Shown in pieces: positions 18,494 through 27,151 of a DNA stretch of 60,080 nt. The notes under the pieces were generated by a model. It worked only from the letters and a program-made list of their open reading frames with translations. It was not told the origin of the DNA and made no database searches. How positions within the stretch are numbered: the stretch's first letter is position 1; each line of letters opens with the position of its first letter. A program made the translations under genes and the position numbers. Source of the stretch: Hyphomicrobiales bacterium (GTDB lineage Bacteria > Pseudomonadota > Alphaproteobacteria > Rhizobiales > JAJFHB01); the NCBI GenBank assembly GCA_021775615.1, contig JAJFHL010000043.1:1-60080 (forward strand), written 5' to 3'.

Positions 18494-18610
18494 GGTGCCT
18501 CGATCTGCGATCCTTGGTATACAGTCCTTCATTATTACGACACAGAGCAGTGGCTTTGAACCGGCAACAGATTTATTTTCCGTCTATCTGAGCTTCAGGA
18601 ACTATAGGGC

Positions 18611-19318
18611 ATGAGTACCGAATTGAGTTTCAACCGGCGTGACTGGGGGACCCAACCTCCCTATCTCCATGCCGAATACAAGTCGACAGCGCGGCGCGGG
18701 CCGACCAGGCCGCTGGTGCCGATTGTGTCGTCGCTTTCGGAGGTGACGGGCCCGGTCTATGGCCATGAAAGCGTCGGCGAACTGGACAGCGACCTGACGA
18801 AAAACGGTGCCAAGGACGGCGAGCCACTGGGCGAGCGGATCATTGTGACCGGGCGGGTTCTCGATGAAGACGGCCGGCCGGTGCCGAACACGCTGATTGA
18901 AATCTGGCAGGCCAATGCGGCCGGCCGCTACATTCATGTGGTCGATCAGCACGATGCGCCGATCGATCCGAATTTCTTCGGCGGCGGGCGTTGTCTGACA
19001 GATGCCGACGGGGCCTATCGGTTCTACACCGTGCGGCCCGGAGCCTATCCCTGGGGCAACCACTTCAATGCGTGGCGGCCGAACCATATCCACCTCTCCC
19101 TGTTCGGCCCGGCATTCGCAACCCGGCTTGTCACCCAGATGTATTTCCCCGGCGACCCGCTGCTCGATCTCGACCCGATCTATCAGGGCACGCCGGAGGC
19201 GGCGCGCGGCAGCCTGGTCGCGAGGTTCGATATCGAGACCACGGAACCCGAGTTCGCCCTGGGCTATGTGTTCGACATCGTGCTGCGCGGGCGCGGCGCG
19301 ACGCCGATGGAAGGGTGA
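18611..19318 (+). CDS. pcaH: Protocatechuate 3,4-dioxygenase, beta subunit
   Basis: 235 residues. Intradiol ring cleavage of protocatechuate to 3-carboxy-cis,cis-muconate. The beta subunit holds the Fe(III) site: Tyr in AAGRYIHVVD, Tyr in GAYPWGNHFNAW, and the two His of RPNHIHLSLFG are the expected Tyr2/His2 ligands. First gene of the pca operon; pcaG begins 5 bp after its stop. The N-terminal part (NRRDWGTQPPYLHAEYKST) is also as in PcaH. Confidence 0.96.
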   Translation: MSTELSFNRRDWGTQPPYLHAEYKSTARRGPTRPLVPIVSSLSEVTGPVYGHESVGELDSDLTKNGAKDGEPLGERIIVTGRVLDEDGRPVPNTLIEIWQANAAGRYIHVVDQHDAPIDPNFFGGGRCLTDADGAYRFYTVRPGAYPWGNHFNAWRPNHIHLSLFGPAFATRLVTQMYFPGDPLLDLDPIYQGTPEAARGSLVARFDIETTEPEFALGYVFDIVLRGRGATPMEG

Positions 19319-19323
19319 GCGCC

Positions 19324-19914
19324 ATGGCACTGAAGCAAACTCCTTCGCAGACGGTCGGCCCCTATTTCGCCTATGGATTGACGCCGGAACAATATGGCTA
19401 TCCATTGAAAAGCATTGCGGGCGCTGAGATGCGCGGGCCCGACACGGAGGGCGAGGCGGTGCGCATCGAGGGGCAGGTGCTGGACGGCGAGGGAGCGTGC
19501 GTCAACGATGCGATGATCGAGCTGTGGCAGGCCGACGCCCACGGGCGTTACGCGCATCCGGCAGATCCGCGCAGCTCCAATGCCGGTTTTGCCGGGTTCG
19601 GGCGCTGCGGAACCGGCACCGACCCGGAGAACCGGTTCGTCTTTGAAACCGTCAAGCCCGGCGCCATTGCCGATGGCCATGCGCCGCATATCAATGTGAT
19701 TGTCTTCATGCGCGGGCTGCTGACGCATGCCTATACGCGGATCTACTTCGCCGACGAGGCGGAAAGAAATGCCGCCGATCCAGTGTTGTCCGCCGTACCC
19801 GCCGAACGCCGCGACACACTGATCGCCGCGCGGACAGAAGACAGCGGACAGGCGGTGTACCGCTTCGACATCCACATGCAGGGCGAAAACGAAACGGTGT
19901 TCTTCGATGTCTGA
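19324..19914 (+). CDS. pcaG: Protocatechuate 3,4-dioxygenase, alpha subunit
   Basis: 196 residues, the non-iron partner of PcaH. Conserved segments are TPSQTVGPYFAYGLTPEQY at the N-terminus, the degenerate equivalent of the iron site (HGRYAHPADP; APHINVIVFMRG) and LTHAYTRIYFADE. The start ATG sits five bases after the pcaH stop, preceded by GGAAGGGTGAGC. The 3' end overlaps pcaI by 8 bp, so translation is probably coupled along the operon. Confidence 0.95.
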   Translation: MALKQTPSQTVGPYFAYGLTPEQYGYPLKSIAGAEMRGPDTEGEAVRIEGQVLDGEGACVNDAMIELWQADAHGRYAHPADPRSSNAGFAGFGRCGTGTDPENRFVFETVKPGAIADGHAPHINVIVFMRGLLTHAYTRIYFADEAERNAADPVLSAVPAERRDTLIAARTEDSGQAVYRFDIHMQGENETVFFDV

Positions 19915-20752
19915 AGTGGTCACCCTGGATCAGGCCGTCGAGGCTGCGCTGCGCGACGGCGATATGGTCGCCATGGAAGGCTTCACCCATCTCATTCCGC
20001 ATGCGGCGGGCCATGAAGTCATCCGTCAGGGGCGCAAGGGTCTGACGCTGGTGCGCATGACGCCGGACATCGTCTACGACCAGCTGATCGGGGCCGGATG
20101 TGCGGCGAAGGTGGTGTTTTCATGGGGCGGCAATCCCGGGGTGGGCTCGCTGCACCGGTTTCGCGACGCGGTGCAGCAGGGCTGGCCGGGCCCGTTGGAG
20201 ATCGAAGAACACAGTCACGCGGCCATGGCGAATGCCTATGATGCGGGTGCCGCCGGACTGCCCTTCGCCGTCTTCCGCGGCTATCGCGGGGCGGAGCTGG
20301 CCAAGGTAAACCCGGCCATCAAATCGATCACCTGCCCCTATACCGGCGAAGAACTGGCCTGCGTGCCGGCGATTGCGGCGGATGTCGCGATCGTGCACGC
20401 CCAGAAGGCGAACCGCGACGGCGACATACTGTTCGAGGGCATTGTCGGCGTTCAGAAAGAGGCGGTTCTTGGAGCCAAGCGCTCGGTTGTGACCGTCGAG
20501 GAAGTGGTCGACAGCTTCGAGGGCGTTGGCCCCAACGCGGTGATCCTGCCCCATTGGACGGTCGACTACGTGGTCGCGGTGCCTGGCGGAGCGCACCCGT
20601 CTTATGCGCATGGGTACTACGCCCGCGACAATGCGTTCTACAAGATGTGGGACGAGGTTTCGCGCGACCGCGACAGCTTTCAGGCCTGGATCAAACAGTA
20701 TGTGCTCGAGGGCGGGCCACAGGACTTTGCCAGACATGCCGTGGCGGCATAA
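19907..20752 (+). CDS. pcaI: 3-oxoadipate CoA-transferase, subunit A (family I CoA-transferase alpha)
   Basis: 281 residues. Family I CoA-transferase alpha subunit (GFTHLIPHAAGHEVIRQG near residue 25; FSWGGNPGVGS near 71). In this operon it should transfer CoA from succinyl-CoA to 3-oxoadipate together with the next gene. It is about 50 residues longer than the classical Pseudomonas PcaI (~230) and looks closer to the glutaconate/IpdA-like branch, with C-terminal segment DEVSRDRDSFQAWIKQYVLE. The role rests on operon position. It starts inside the pcaG 3' end. Confidence 0.85.
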   Translation: MSEVVTLDQAVEAALRDGDMVAMEGFTHLIPHAAGHEVIRQGRKGLTLVRMTPDIVYDQLIGAGCAAKVVFSWGGNPGVGSLHRFRDAVQQGWPGPLEIEEHSHAAMANAYDAGAAGLPFAVFRGYRGAELAKVNPAIKSITCPYTGEELACVPAIAADVAIVHAQKANRDGDILFEGIVGVQKEAVLGAKRSVVTVEEVVDSFEGVGPNAVILPHWTVDYVVAVPGGAHPSYAHGYYARDNAFYKMWDEVSRDRDSFQAWIKQYVLEGGPQDFARHAVAA

Positions 20753-20764
20753 GGACCGGGAGCG

Positions 20765-21556
20765 ATGGTGGATTATACTCCAGCGGAAATGATGAGCGTG
20801 ACCGCGTCGCGGGCGGTCAGGAAAGACGATGTCTGTTTTGTCGGTATCGGCCTGCCGTCGGAAGCGTGCAATCTGGCGCGACTCACCCATGCGCCGGACC
20901 TGACATTGATCTATGAATCCGGCACCCTGGCGACGAAACCAACTGTACTGCCGTTGTCAATCGGCGACGGCGAGCTGTGCGAAACAGCGCTGACCACCGT
21001 CTCGGTGCCCGAGATGTTCCGCTACTGGCTGCAGGGCGGGCGCATCACGGTTGGATTTCTCGGCGCCGCCCAGCTTGACCGTTTCGGCAACATCAACACC
21101 ACGGTCGTTGGCGACTATGCCAATCCGAAAGTGCGCCTGCCCGGTGGTGGCGGCGCGCCGGAGATTGCAACCTCCTGCGGGGAGATCTTCATCGTCATGC
21201 GCCAGTCGCGGCGCGGTTTCGTCGACAAGATCGATTTTGTCACCTCGCTCGGACATGGCGCAGGTCCCGGCGACCGCGCCCGCCTCGGGGTCACCACCAA
21301 GGGCCCGACCCGTCTCATGACGGACCTGTGCGTGATGGAGCCGGATCCCGAAACCATGGAATTCACGGTGACGTCGATCCATCCGGGCGTCAGCCGGGCT
21401 GAGATCGAAGAAAACACCGGCTGGACCGTGCGCTATGCAAGCGATGTTACGGAAACCCCGGAACCCACACGAACTGAACTGGACGCCCTGCGCGACCTGA
21501 AAGCACGGACCGAGCGCGCTCATCGTGTGCCCGGCAAAGGAGAAGCCGCCGAATGA
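20765..21556 (+). CDS. pcaJ: 3-oxoadipate CoA-transferase, subunit B (family I CoA-transferase beta)
   Basis: 263 residues. The beta subunit carries the catalytic Glu, here in LIYESGTLA (residues ~50-58). [20 protein letters not shown] and GGGGAPEIA are typical of the long, glutaconate/IpdB-like branch, matching the long alpha subunit. It lies 12 bp after pcaI with GGACCGGGAGCG before the ATG, and its end overlaps pcaF by 4 bp (ATGA). The substrate is inferred from the operon. Confidence 0.85.
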   Translation: MVDYTPAEMMSVTASRAVRKDDVCFVGIGLPSEACNLARLTHAPDLTLIYESGTLATKPTVLPLSIGDGELCETALTTVSVPEMFRYWLQGGRITVGFLGAAQLDRFGNINTTVVGDYANPKVRLPGGGGAPEIATSCGEIFIVMRQSRRGFVDKIDFVTSLGHGAGPGDRARLGVTTKGPTRLMTDLCVMEPDPETMEFTVTSIHPGVSRAEIEENTGWTVRYASDVTETPEPTRTELDALRDLKARTERAHRVPGKGEAAE

Positions 21557-22758
21557 AAGATGCCTATATTTGCGATTACGTGCGCACCCCCATCGGCCGC
21601 TTCGGCGGTGCGCTGGCGCCGGTGCGGGCGGACGATCTCGCGGCGGTTCCGCTCAGGGTCCTGCAGGAACGGAACCCGGAGGTTCAGTGGGCCGAGGTGG
21701 ACGATGTCTACTTCGGCTGCGCCAACCAGGCCGGCGAAGACAACCGCAACGTGGCGCGCATGGCCTCGCTGCTGGCGGGCCTGCCCGAAGATGTGCCCGG
21801 CGCCACCGTCAACCGCCTCTGCGGGTCGGGGCTCGAGGCGCTCTTGTCGGCGGCCCGCGCCATCAAGTCGGACGAAGCCGATTTGATGGTGGTTGGCGGG
21901 GTGGAGAGCATGTCGCGGGCGCCCTTCGTCATGGCCAAGGCGGAGACCGCGTTCTCGCGGACAATGGACGTGCACGACACCACCCTGGGATGGCGCTTCG
22001 TCAATCCGCTCATGAAGGCGCAGTACGGCATCGACTCGATGCCGGAGACGGCTGAGAACGTGGCCGAGGACTTCCAGATCACCCGGGCCGATCAGGACGC
22101 CTTCGCGGTGCGCAGCCAGGAGCGCGCGGTTGCGGCGCAGGCGAACGGCCGTCTCGCCAAGGAGCTCACGCCGGTCACCATCGCGCAACGGCGCGGCGAT
22201 CCGATCGTCGTCGAGGTGGACGAGCATCCCCGCGCCGGCACGACCATCGACAAGCTGGCCAGGCTGCCGACCCCGTTTCGCGATGGCGGATCGGTGACTG
22301 CCGGAAACGCGTCCGGCGTCAACGATGGCGCGGCGGCCCTGATCGTGGCTTCCGAAGAGGCCTGTAAACGCCATGGGCTCACTCCCCTGGCCCGCGTCCT
22401 CGGCGGCGCCACCGCAGGCGTCGCGCCGCGCATCATGGGCTTCGGTCCGGCGCCGGCGACGCGAAAGCTGTGCGGTCGGCTGGGGATGGCGCCCGCCGAT
22501 TTCGATGTGGTGGAGCTGAACGAGGCCTTCGCGGCTCAGGCCCTGGCCTGCCTGCGCGACATGGGGATTGCCGATGACGCCGAGCACGTGAACCCCAATG
22601 GCGGAGCCATTGCGCTTGGCCATCCGCTCGGCATGTCGGGCGCGCGTCTCGCCGGATCGGCAATCATGGAGCTCAAAGAGCGGGGTGCGAAAAGGGCGCT
22701 GGCCACCATGTGCATCGGTGTCGGGCAGGGCATTGCCGTTGCCCTGGAGGCTGTGTGA
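21553..22758 (+). CDS. pcaF: 3-oxoadipyl-CoA thiolase
   Basis: 401 residues, full length. It cleaves 3-oxoadipyl-CoA with CoA to acetyl-CoA and succinyl-CoA. The nucleophile Cys90 lies in VNRLCGSG. The remaining catalytic pieces are [18 protein letters not shown] (His) and the C-terminal Cys in MCIGVGQG. It overlaps pcaJ by ATGA and its stop overlaps the GTG start of pcaB. Operon position separates it from generic acetyl-CoA acetyltransferases. Confidence 0.95.
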   Translation: MKDAYICDYVRTPIGRFGGALAPVRADDLAAVPLRVLQERNPEVQWAEVDDVYFGCANQAGEDNRNVARMASLLAGLPEDVPGATVNRLCGSGLEALLSAARAIKSDEADLMVVGGVESMSRAPFVMAKAETAFSRTMDVHDTTLGWRFVNPLMKAQYGIDSMPETAENVAEDFQITRADQDAFAVRSQERAVAAQANGRLAKELTPVTIAQRRGDPIVVEVDEHPRAGTTIDKLARLPTPFRDGGSVTAGNASGVNDGAAALIVASEEACKRHGLTPLARVLGGATAGVAPRIMGFGPAPATRKLCGRLGMAPADFDVVELNEAFAAQALACLRDMGIADDAEHVNPNGGAIALGHPLGMSGARLAGSAIMELKERGAKRALATMCIGVGQGIAVALEAV

Positions 22759-24077
22759 CCGGCTCGCAGATCTATGGAGCACTGCTCGGCGATACGGAAA
22801 TCGCCGACCTTGTTTCGGACCGCGCGCATATCCGTGCCATGCTGGACGTGGAGGCCGCATTGGCCCGCGCCCAGGCGGACAGCGGGATCATCCCTGCGGC
22901 TGCCGCCGGGGTGATTGATCGCGCAGCGCAATCTCTGGAGATTGAGCCGAAAGAGCTGGACGGGCCGACATACCAGATCGGAGTGCCGGTGGTCGGGCTT
23001 GTTGCACGGCTGCGCGCGGCGGCCGGAGACGATGCGGCGGACTATGTGCATTGGGGCGCGACAAGCCAGGACATCATGGACACCGCGCTGGTACTGAACA
23101 TGCGCGCGGTTCTTTTGGTCCTGGAGCAGCGCATGGGCGCGCTGGCCATGCGGCTCGCGGTTTTGGCCCGGGAGCATGGTGCAACGCTTATGGCCGGGCG
23201 GACCCGGACGCAGCAGGCGGTGCCAACGACCTTCGGGGCCAAGGTGGCCGGGTGGATCGCGCCGTTGTTGCGCCAGCTTGAGCGGCTCGATGAGGTGCGG
23301 GGCCGGCTGCTTGTCGTTCAATTGGGCGGGGCGGCCGGAACCCTTGCGCCCTTCGCCGACAAGGGAGCGGTTCTGAGCGCCGCCTTCGCCGCCCAGCTTC
23401 AACTTGGGCAATCCGCCATGCCGTGGCACAGCCAGCGGGACACGATCGCGGAGCTTGGCGCGTGGCTCGCCACGATCACGTCGATCCTCGGCAAGATGGG
23501 GCAGGATCTCGCATTGCTGGCGCAGTCCGAAGTTGCTGAAGTCCGCTTTGCCGGCGGCGCCTCCTCAACCATGCCGCAAAAGGCCAATCCGGTGCTGGCC
23601 GAGGTTCTGGTGGCGCTGGCCCGCCACGGGACCGGGCTCTCAGGGACCCTGCAACACGCGGTGGTTCATGCGCATGAACGCGACGGTGCCGCATGGACAG
23701 CCGAATGGCTGGCCCTGCCGCCGTTGGCGGAGGCCGCCGGCGCCGCCTTGCGCCACGGATTGACGATTGCCGAGACCGTCGAGGTGGATCCTGTCCGTAT
23801 GCGGGCCAGTCTTGACATGGCCTCAGGCACGGTCATGGCCGAAGCGGCATCCTTCGCGCTGGCCGGGCACATGCCGCGGGCCGAGGCGAAGGCGCTTGTG
23901 ACGCGTGGTTGCGAGGCCTGTGCGGCAAGTGGACAGACGCTGATCGAATGGCTGCGTGACGCCGTGGATGTGGATGTTGACTGGGAGGTGGTCGGCGATC
24001 CGGCAAACTGGCTCGGAACGGCCGAGGAGACGGTTGAACGCGTCTGCGCCCGGGTGGATCAGTTGGCGGGCTCGTAG
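22755..24077 (+). CDS. pcaB: 3-carboxy-cis,cis-muconate cycloisomerase
   Basis: 440 residues, fumarase/aspartase superfamily. It converts 3-carboxy-cis,cis-muconate (the PcaHG product) to 4-carboxymuconolactone. The superfamily signature is [14 protein letters not shown] (residues ~265-278), with [13 protein letters not shown] earlier. The GTG start, overlapping the pcaF stop as GTGTGA, is preferred because GGAGG stands 4 bases upstream; an in-frame ATG 15 codons earlier lies inside pcaF. The next pathway steps (pcaC decarboxylase, pcaD hydrolase) are not in the window. Its 3' end overlaps the small convergent gene by 19 bp. Confidence 0.94.
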   Translation: MTGSQIYGALLGDTEIADLVSDRAHIRAMLDVEAALARAQADSGIIPAAAAGVIDRAAQSLEIEPKELDGPTYQIGVPVVGLVARLRAAAGDDAADYVHWGATSQDIMDTALVLNMRAVLLVLEQRMGALAMRLAVLAREHGATLMAGRTRTQQAVPTTFGAKVAGWIAPLLRQLERLDEVRGRLLVVQLGGAAGTLAPFADKGAVLSAAFAAQLQLGQSAMPWHSQRDTIAELGAWLATITSILGKMGQDLALLAQSEVAEVRFAGGASSTMPQKANPVLAEVLVALARHGTGLSGTLQHAVVHAHERDGAAWTAEWLALPPLAEAAGAALRHGLTIAETVEVDPVRMRASLDMASGTVMAEAASFALAGHMPRAEAKALVTRGCEACAASGQTLIEWLRDAVDVDVDWEVVGDPANWLGTAEETVERVCARVDQLAGS

Positions 24078-24301
24078 GTCTTTTTGAAGATCTCGTTCTT
24101 GCAGGGGTACTTCTCGCCTTCGACACCGGTAATGATCCAGTCGCCGGACCTGGCGATCATGTCGCCTTCCAGTGTCCGGACAATGCCGATGGGCTCGGCG
24201 TTCGGTTGTTCCGGAGGCTGTTCCTCAACGCCATCGACATCGCGGCCGGGAAACCACTGCTCGGCGTCGATTACGACGGGTCTCTTCTGGAACTTACCCA
24301 T
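24059..24301 (-). CDS. Small phage-type conserved protein (GDWIITG family)
   Basis: 80 residues. The pattern MGKFQKRPVVIDAEQW... then RSGDWIITGVEGEKYPC and ending FKKTYEPAN is recurrent in small proteins of bacteriophages and proteobacteria; no biochemical role is known to me. The ATG at MGKFQ is preferred (GAGG six bases upstream) over one four codons earlier. It overlaps the end of pcaB and is followed upstream by a type A repeat. It may be a domesticated prophage remnant, but no other phage gene is near. Confidence 0.75.
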   Translation of the reverse strand: MGKFQKRPVVIDAEQWFPGRDVDGVEEQPPEQPNAEPIGIVRTLEGDMIARSGDWIITGVEGEKYPCKNEIFKKTYEPAN

Positions 24302-24331
24302 ATTGGTCCTCATTCATACACGGCAGTCTTA

Positions 24332-24444
24332 GATCGCGATCGACTTGGCTGGACTCACCTAAGTCGGTGAAACGCGATCGATTCCAACATTTGGAGCGGG
24401 ATCGGACGGAAAACCGGTGTCCACTTTTCCTGATCCCGCTTTTA
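24332..24444. repeat. Single type A palindromic repeat (~112 bp)
   Basis: Same unit as at 1050-1272 and 49262-49597. It begins GATCGCGATCGACTTGG after a TA and ends CCTGATCCCGCT. It lies upstream of the small conserved gene and could bring a hairpin or promoter boundary. Mutations in the first module (TTGGCTGG for TTAGGTGG) mark it as a diverged copy. Confidence 0.8.
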
Positions 24445-24760
24445 TGGTGACTGTCGCGGGTCGGCTCCTTTCGGTGCGGATTTTAATTCCCTGAGACGCA
24501 ATCGCCAAGTGCTTCGACGTAACTTGCCCGGCCGCATCAGATCCACCGTGTGGGGTCCGGGTAAGTTTGCAGTATTTTTGCTATCAAGGTCTCTTCCGAG
24601 AAAACATACTTCCATCTATCCACACCGAGTATTCCAGGACATCCAGCAATATATGGTGGAACAAGGATTAATCCGGCGCGAATTGCCAGGCTTTACAAGC
24701 GGCAGGACACTTTAATTTTGGGATTTATTTGTATTTTTCAAGCCGATTATCACGGCGATG
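24445..24760. other. A+T-richer intergenic stretch without a supported gene
   Basis: About 315 bases between the repeat and the 3' end of the methyltransferase gene. Base composition drops well below the surroundings (for example TTATTTGTATTTTTC near 24724). An open frame of 68 codons crosses it, but it has no ribosome site or recognisable sequence and I do not call it. A weak GCCG/CGGC hairpin near 24741-24755 could be the end of the minus-strand transcript. The composition change marks the left edge of the unusual 24.8-38.7 kb region. Confidence 0.5.
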
Positions 24761-25567
24761 TTATTTTTTTTGAAGCAAGACTATGGAAAGTCCCGCATGG
24801 GTATAGGCGTCGGGGTTCTTACACCACGCGTCCCATTCCTCGTGAAGTGCTTTGAAGTCGAGGTCGACGGTTTCTGATTCCTCAACGAACTGGATCACTT
24901 CGCCATAAATTCTGCGAAATCTTTCCAGGTTGCCCGGCGTGGTCGAGGGAATAACAACTTCCCAGGCGCCGCCGAGATTCCACGTCGGATAGTCGCCGAC
25001 ATTGCCCGCAAGCGTGCGAACGAAATCGCGGTTCAGACTGCGGTCGAGTTGCGATTTGATGAAGGCATCGAAAAATTCCATGAACCGGGGGCATTCGGGG
25101 TAGTAGTAGCGCCACACATCACGGGAATCCACAATCAGCAGGTGACCGCCGGGATTGAGCGATTCCGCGATGCTGGTCAGCACGTGCTCGGGATCCGGCA
25201 AGTGCTGGAACACCAAGCGGGCGAGGATGAAATCATACTTCCCCTCCACCGCATGCGCGTCGCCAACGCCGAAGCTGATCTTCTCGCTGCCCTGTTCCTT
25301 TCGGGCAATCTGGATGAACTCGTCGGAAATGTCGTAGCCAGTAAACTGCTTGTCCGGGAACCGTTCCGCCAGTTTGCCGAGGTAGTACCCGTTGCCGCAA
25401 CCGATATCGAGAACGCTCTGCGCGGCGTGCCAGGCGGGCGACTGATAGTAAAACGGCCATTCAAGGTCGAGGCAGAAATCGACCTGCAGGCGCTGCATCA
25501 GATCCCAGCGTTCAACTTCGCTGTTCTCGTGATTGCCAAAGTCAGACAGTTCGTGCTTGGGAACCAT
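24761..25567 (-). CDS. SAM-dependent class I methyltransferase
   Basis: 268 residues. SAM-binding motif I is VLDIGCGNG (residues 52-60), followed by FTGYDISDEFIQIARKE (acidic loop Asp), and LARLVFQHLPDPEHVL then LNPGGHLLIVDSRD, the layout of Methyltransf_25/11 enzymes. The C-terminal 100 residues (from FMEFFDAFIKSQLDRS) form a helical cap that may select substrate. It lies 38 bp after the TIR-like gene on the same strand, probably one transcript. It could tailor the peptide or a small signal molecule; substrate unknown. Confidence 0.85.
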   Translation of the reverse strand: MVPKHELSDFGNHENSEVERWDLMQRLQVDFCLDLEWPFYYQSPAWHAAQSVLDIGCGNGYYLGKLAERFPDKQFTGYDISDEFIQIARKEQGSEKISFGVGDAHAVEGKYDFILARLVFQHLPDPEHVLTSIAESLNPGGHLLIVDSRDVWRYYYPECPRFMEFFDAFIKSQLDRSLNRDFVRTLAGNVGDYPTWNLGGAWEVVIPSTTPGNLERFRRIYGEVIQFVEESETVDLDFKALHEEWDAWCKNPDAYTHAGLSIVLLQKK

Positions 25568-25605
25568 AGTACGTTAAAACCTGAATATATTGGAGCGTGG
25601 AAGCG

Positions 25606-26823
25606 TTAGTTCTGCGGCCGCAGCGGATTGTTGGGATGGTCATGTGGCCAGAACCGCTCGACAAAGCTGATGATGAAGTAGGTGGTGTGCGCTTTGTCCG
25701 TATCCCCGACCGTATGCTTGGCAACCAGACACGGCATGTAGACCTTGCCGCGAATGTTGACGTTCGGGTGGTTATCCTCCATGCGCAGGGGCACTTCGGC
25801 GCTGGTCATGGTCGATCCGAAAATGAGATTCTCGCTGAGCCGGGCCTGATCCACGTTAAAGGCGCTCAGATTTTCGTCCGACACAAACGGCTCGATCGAA
25901 TCCATCAGCATCTGATAGGTCACCTTATTGGGACCCTGCGAGGGAAACTGTGTGTTCTGGTTGATGCAGAAGATGTTCTTGAATTCATCATTTGCGTCGC
26001 GGACAATAGGTTGTTCGGTATCCACCATGTCTGTTGCATGATACCTGAACCGTTCAGCGCGCTTTTTCCATTTGATCTGAATAACACTGGTTGGGAGCAT
26101 AACATCCCAACCCTTAATGAAGCCTTCCGGCCGGCGCCGTTCGGTCAGTTCCGACATGTCGCGCGGCACGTTGATGGCTTCGTTCTCGATTTCCTGCAGG
26201 CACTGTCCGAGCAGCGTAATGAAATACTGGTCGGTCACATCGATGGCGGTCGCCAGCTTTTCCGGAATGCCGGGCGTAAACCAGTTGAACTGCGATGCGA
26301 CTTCGGTCGCCACTTTCTTCAGATTGTCGTCCGCTGGCGGCAGGGCATGGATGGCGAAGTTGTCGAGATAGATCGGCTTGTGCTGGAAGAACTGGTTGCG
26401 CAGACCGTCGCCCTCGGCCATGTCGCTGTCGCGGTAGAACAGGATTGCGACCGGATTGTAGAACAGGCGGATCGCGATCTCGAAAATCACGTTGATGTTG
26501 CGCTCGCCCAGGATGGCGACGACGATGTTGGCCTTGGTGATCTTCTCCAGCGCCCGTTCTGAAATGCCGCCGGCGCGGATGTTGCAGATTTCGACATTGT
26601 AACCGATCGGGTCGGAACGGCCGGGCGACATCACCGTGATCTTGCTTTCGATGATGTGCTTGATTCGGTGATAGTCCAGCTGGAAGAGGTGCTCGCGCTC
26701 GGGGTCGTTCGATCCGAAAGAGGTCAGGACCGTGATCGACGCCTTGATCGGCTCTTCCTCGGGCACCGCTTCGGCGCCCAGGGAAGGGGTCATTGGCACG
26801 ACATTGTCAGCTGTATTGGACAT
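25606..26823 (-). CDS. TIR-like/nucleoside deoxyribosyltransferase-like protein with C-terminal domain of unknown function
   Basis: 405 residues. After a ~25-residue flexible start, residues ~28-135 form an alpha/beta unit with I-T-V-L-T-S-F-G-S and ITKANIVVAILGERNINVIF, then Glu115 and AIRLFYNPVAILFYRD. This is the layout of TIR-like and NDT/SLOG-type nucleotide-handling domains, where the Glu after N-V-x-F is usually catalytic. Residues ~150-405 are not recognised and end in a conserved-looking FIISFVERFWPHDHPNN. GGAGAAAC stands before the chosen ATG. It is divergent from the ABC exporter. It could be a nucleotide sensor or NAD-active effector; the assignment rests on visual fold recognition. 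Confidence 0.6.
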   Translation of the reverse strand: MSNTADNVVPMTPSLGAEAVPEEEPIKASITVLTSFGSNDPEREHLFQLDYHRIKHIIESKITVMSPGRSDPIGYNVEICNIRAGGISERALEKITKANIVVAILGERNINVIFEIAIRLFYNPVAILFYRDSDMAEGDGLRNQFFQHKPIYLDNFAIHALPPADDNLKKVATEVASQFNWFTPGIPEKLATAIDVTDQYFITLLGQCLQEIENEAINVPRDMSELTERRRPEGFIKGWDVMLPTSVIQIKWKKRAERFRYHATDMVDTEQPIVRDANDEFKNIFCINQNTQFPSQGPNKVTYQMLMDSIEPFVSDENLSAFNVDQARLSENLIFGSTMTSAEVPLRMEDNHPNVNIRGKVYMPCLVAKHTVGDTDKAHTTYFIISFVERFWPHDHPNNPLRPQN

Positions 26824-27151
26824 TGTTTCTCCGACCAATTCCTTGACTGAAGCTTGACTACCCGATCCCTTTATACAATTCCACCGCGGCTTGTATACGT
26901 CAAGGTTCGAGTAGGGTTATTCCGTACCGGCAATTCAAACATTTTTGGTTTGTCCGGCGCATCCCGGCACCGCCGCGACTGACATGGGTAATCCTCTCGA
27001 AACTTCCAGTGCGCTAGATCACACCCGGTGACGGGAGATGGTTCTTGTCACGCCACCCCGATATAGGTTTACATAGCCGCCGGCTTCAAGATCGTGTGCT
27101 TATGCGGACATCCGAAAAATGCGATCGCGAGCTTCGGATGAAGGAGAGTTG
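26824..27151. promoter_or_regulatory. Divergent control region between the TIR-like gene and the ABC exporter operon
   Basis: 328 bases with no gene. It must carry promoters for both directions. Visible items are a direct repeat CTTGACT-GAAG-CTTGACT (26842-26859), an inverted repeat CAAAC-7 bp-GTTTG (26936-26952), and a weak candidate -35 TTGTCA (27045-27050) ahead of the ABC gene with no good -10. None is strong enough to assign to a factor. The central location suggests shared control of both arms. Confidence 0.4.

Noticed and set aside
24509-24715. 68-codon frame in the A+T-richer gap
   Set aside because: No ribosome site, no recognisable motif, and composition unlike coding sequence of this genome.
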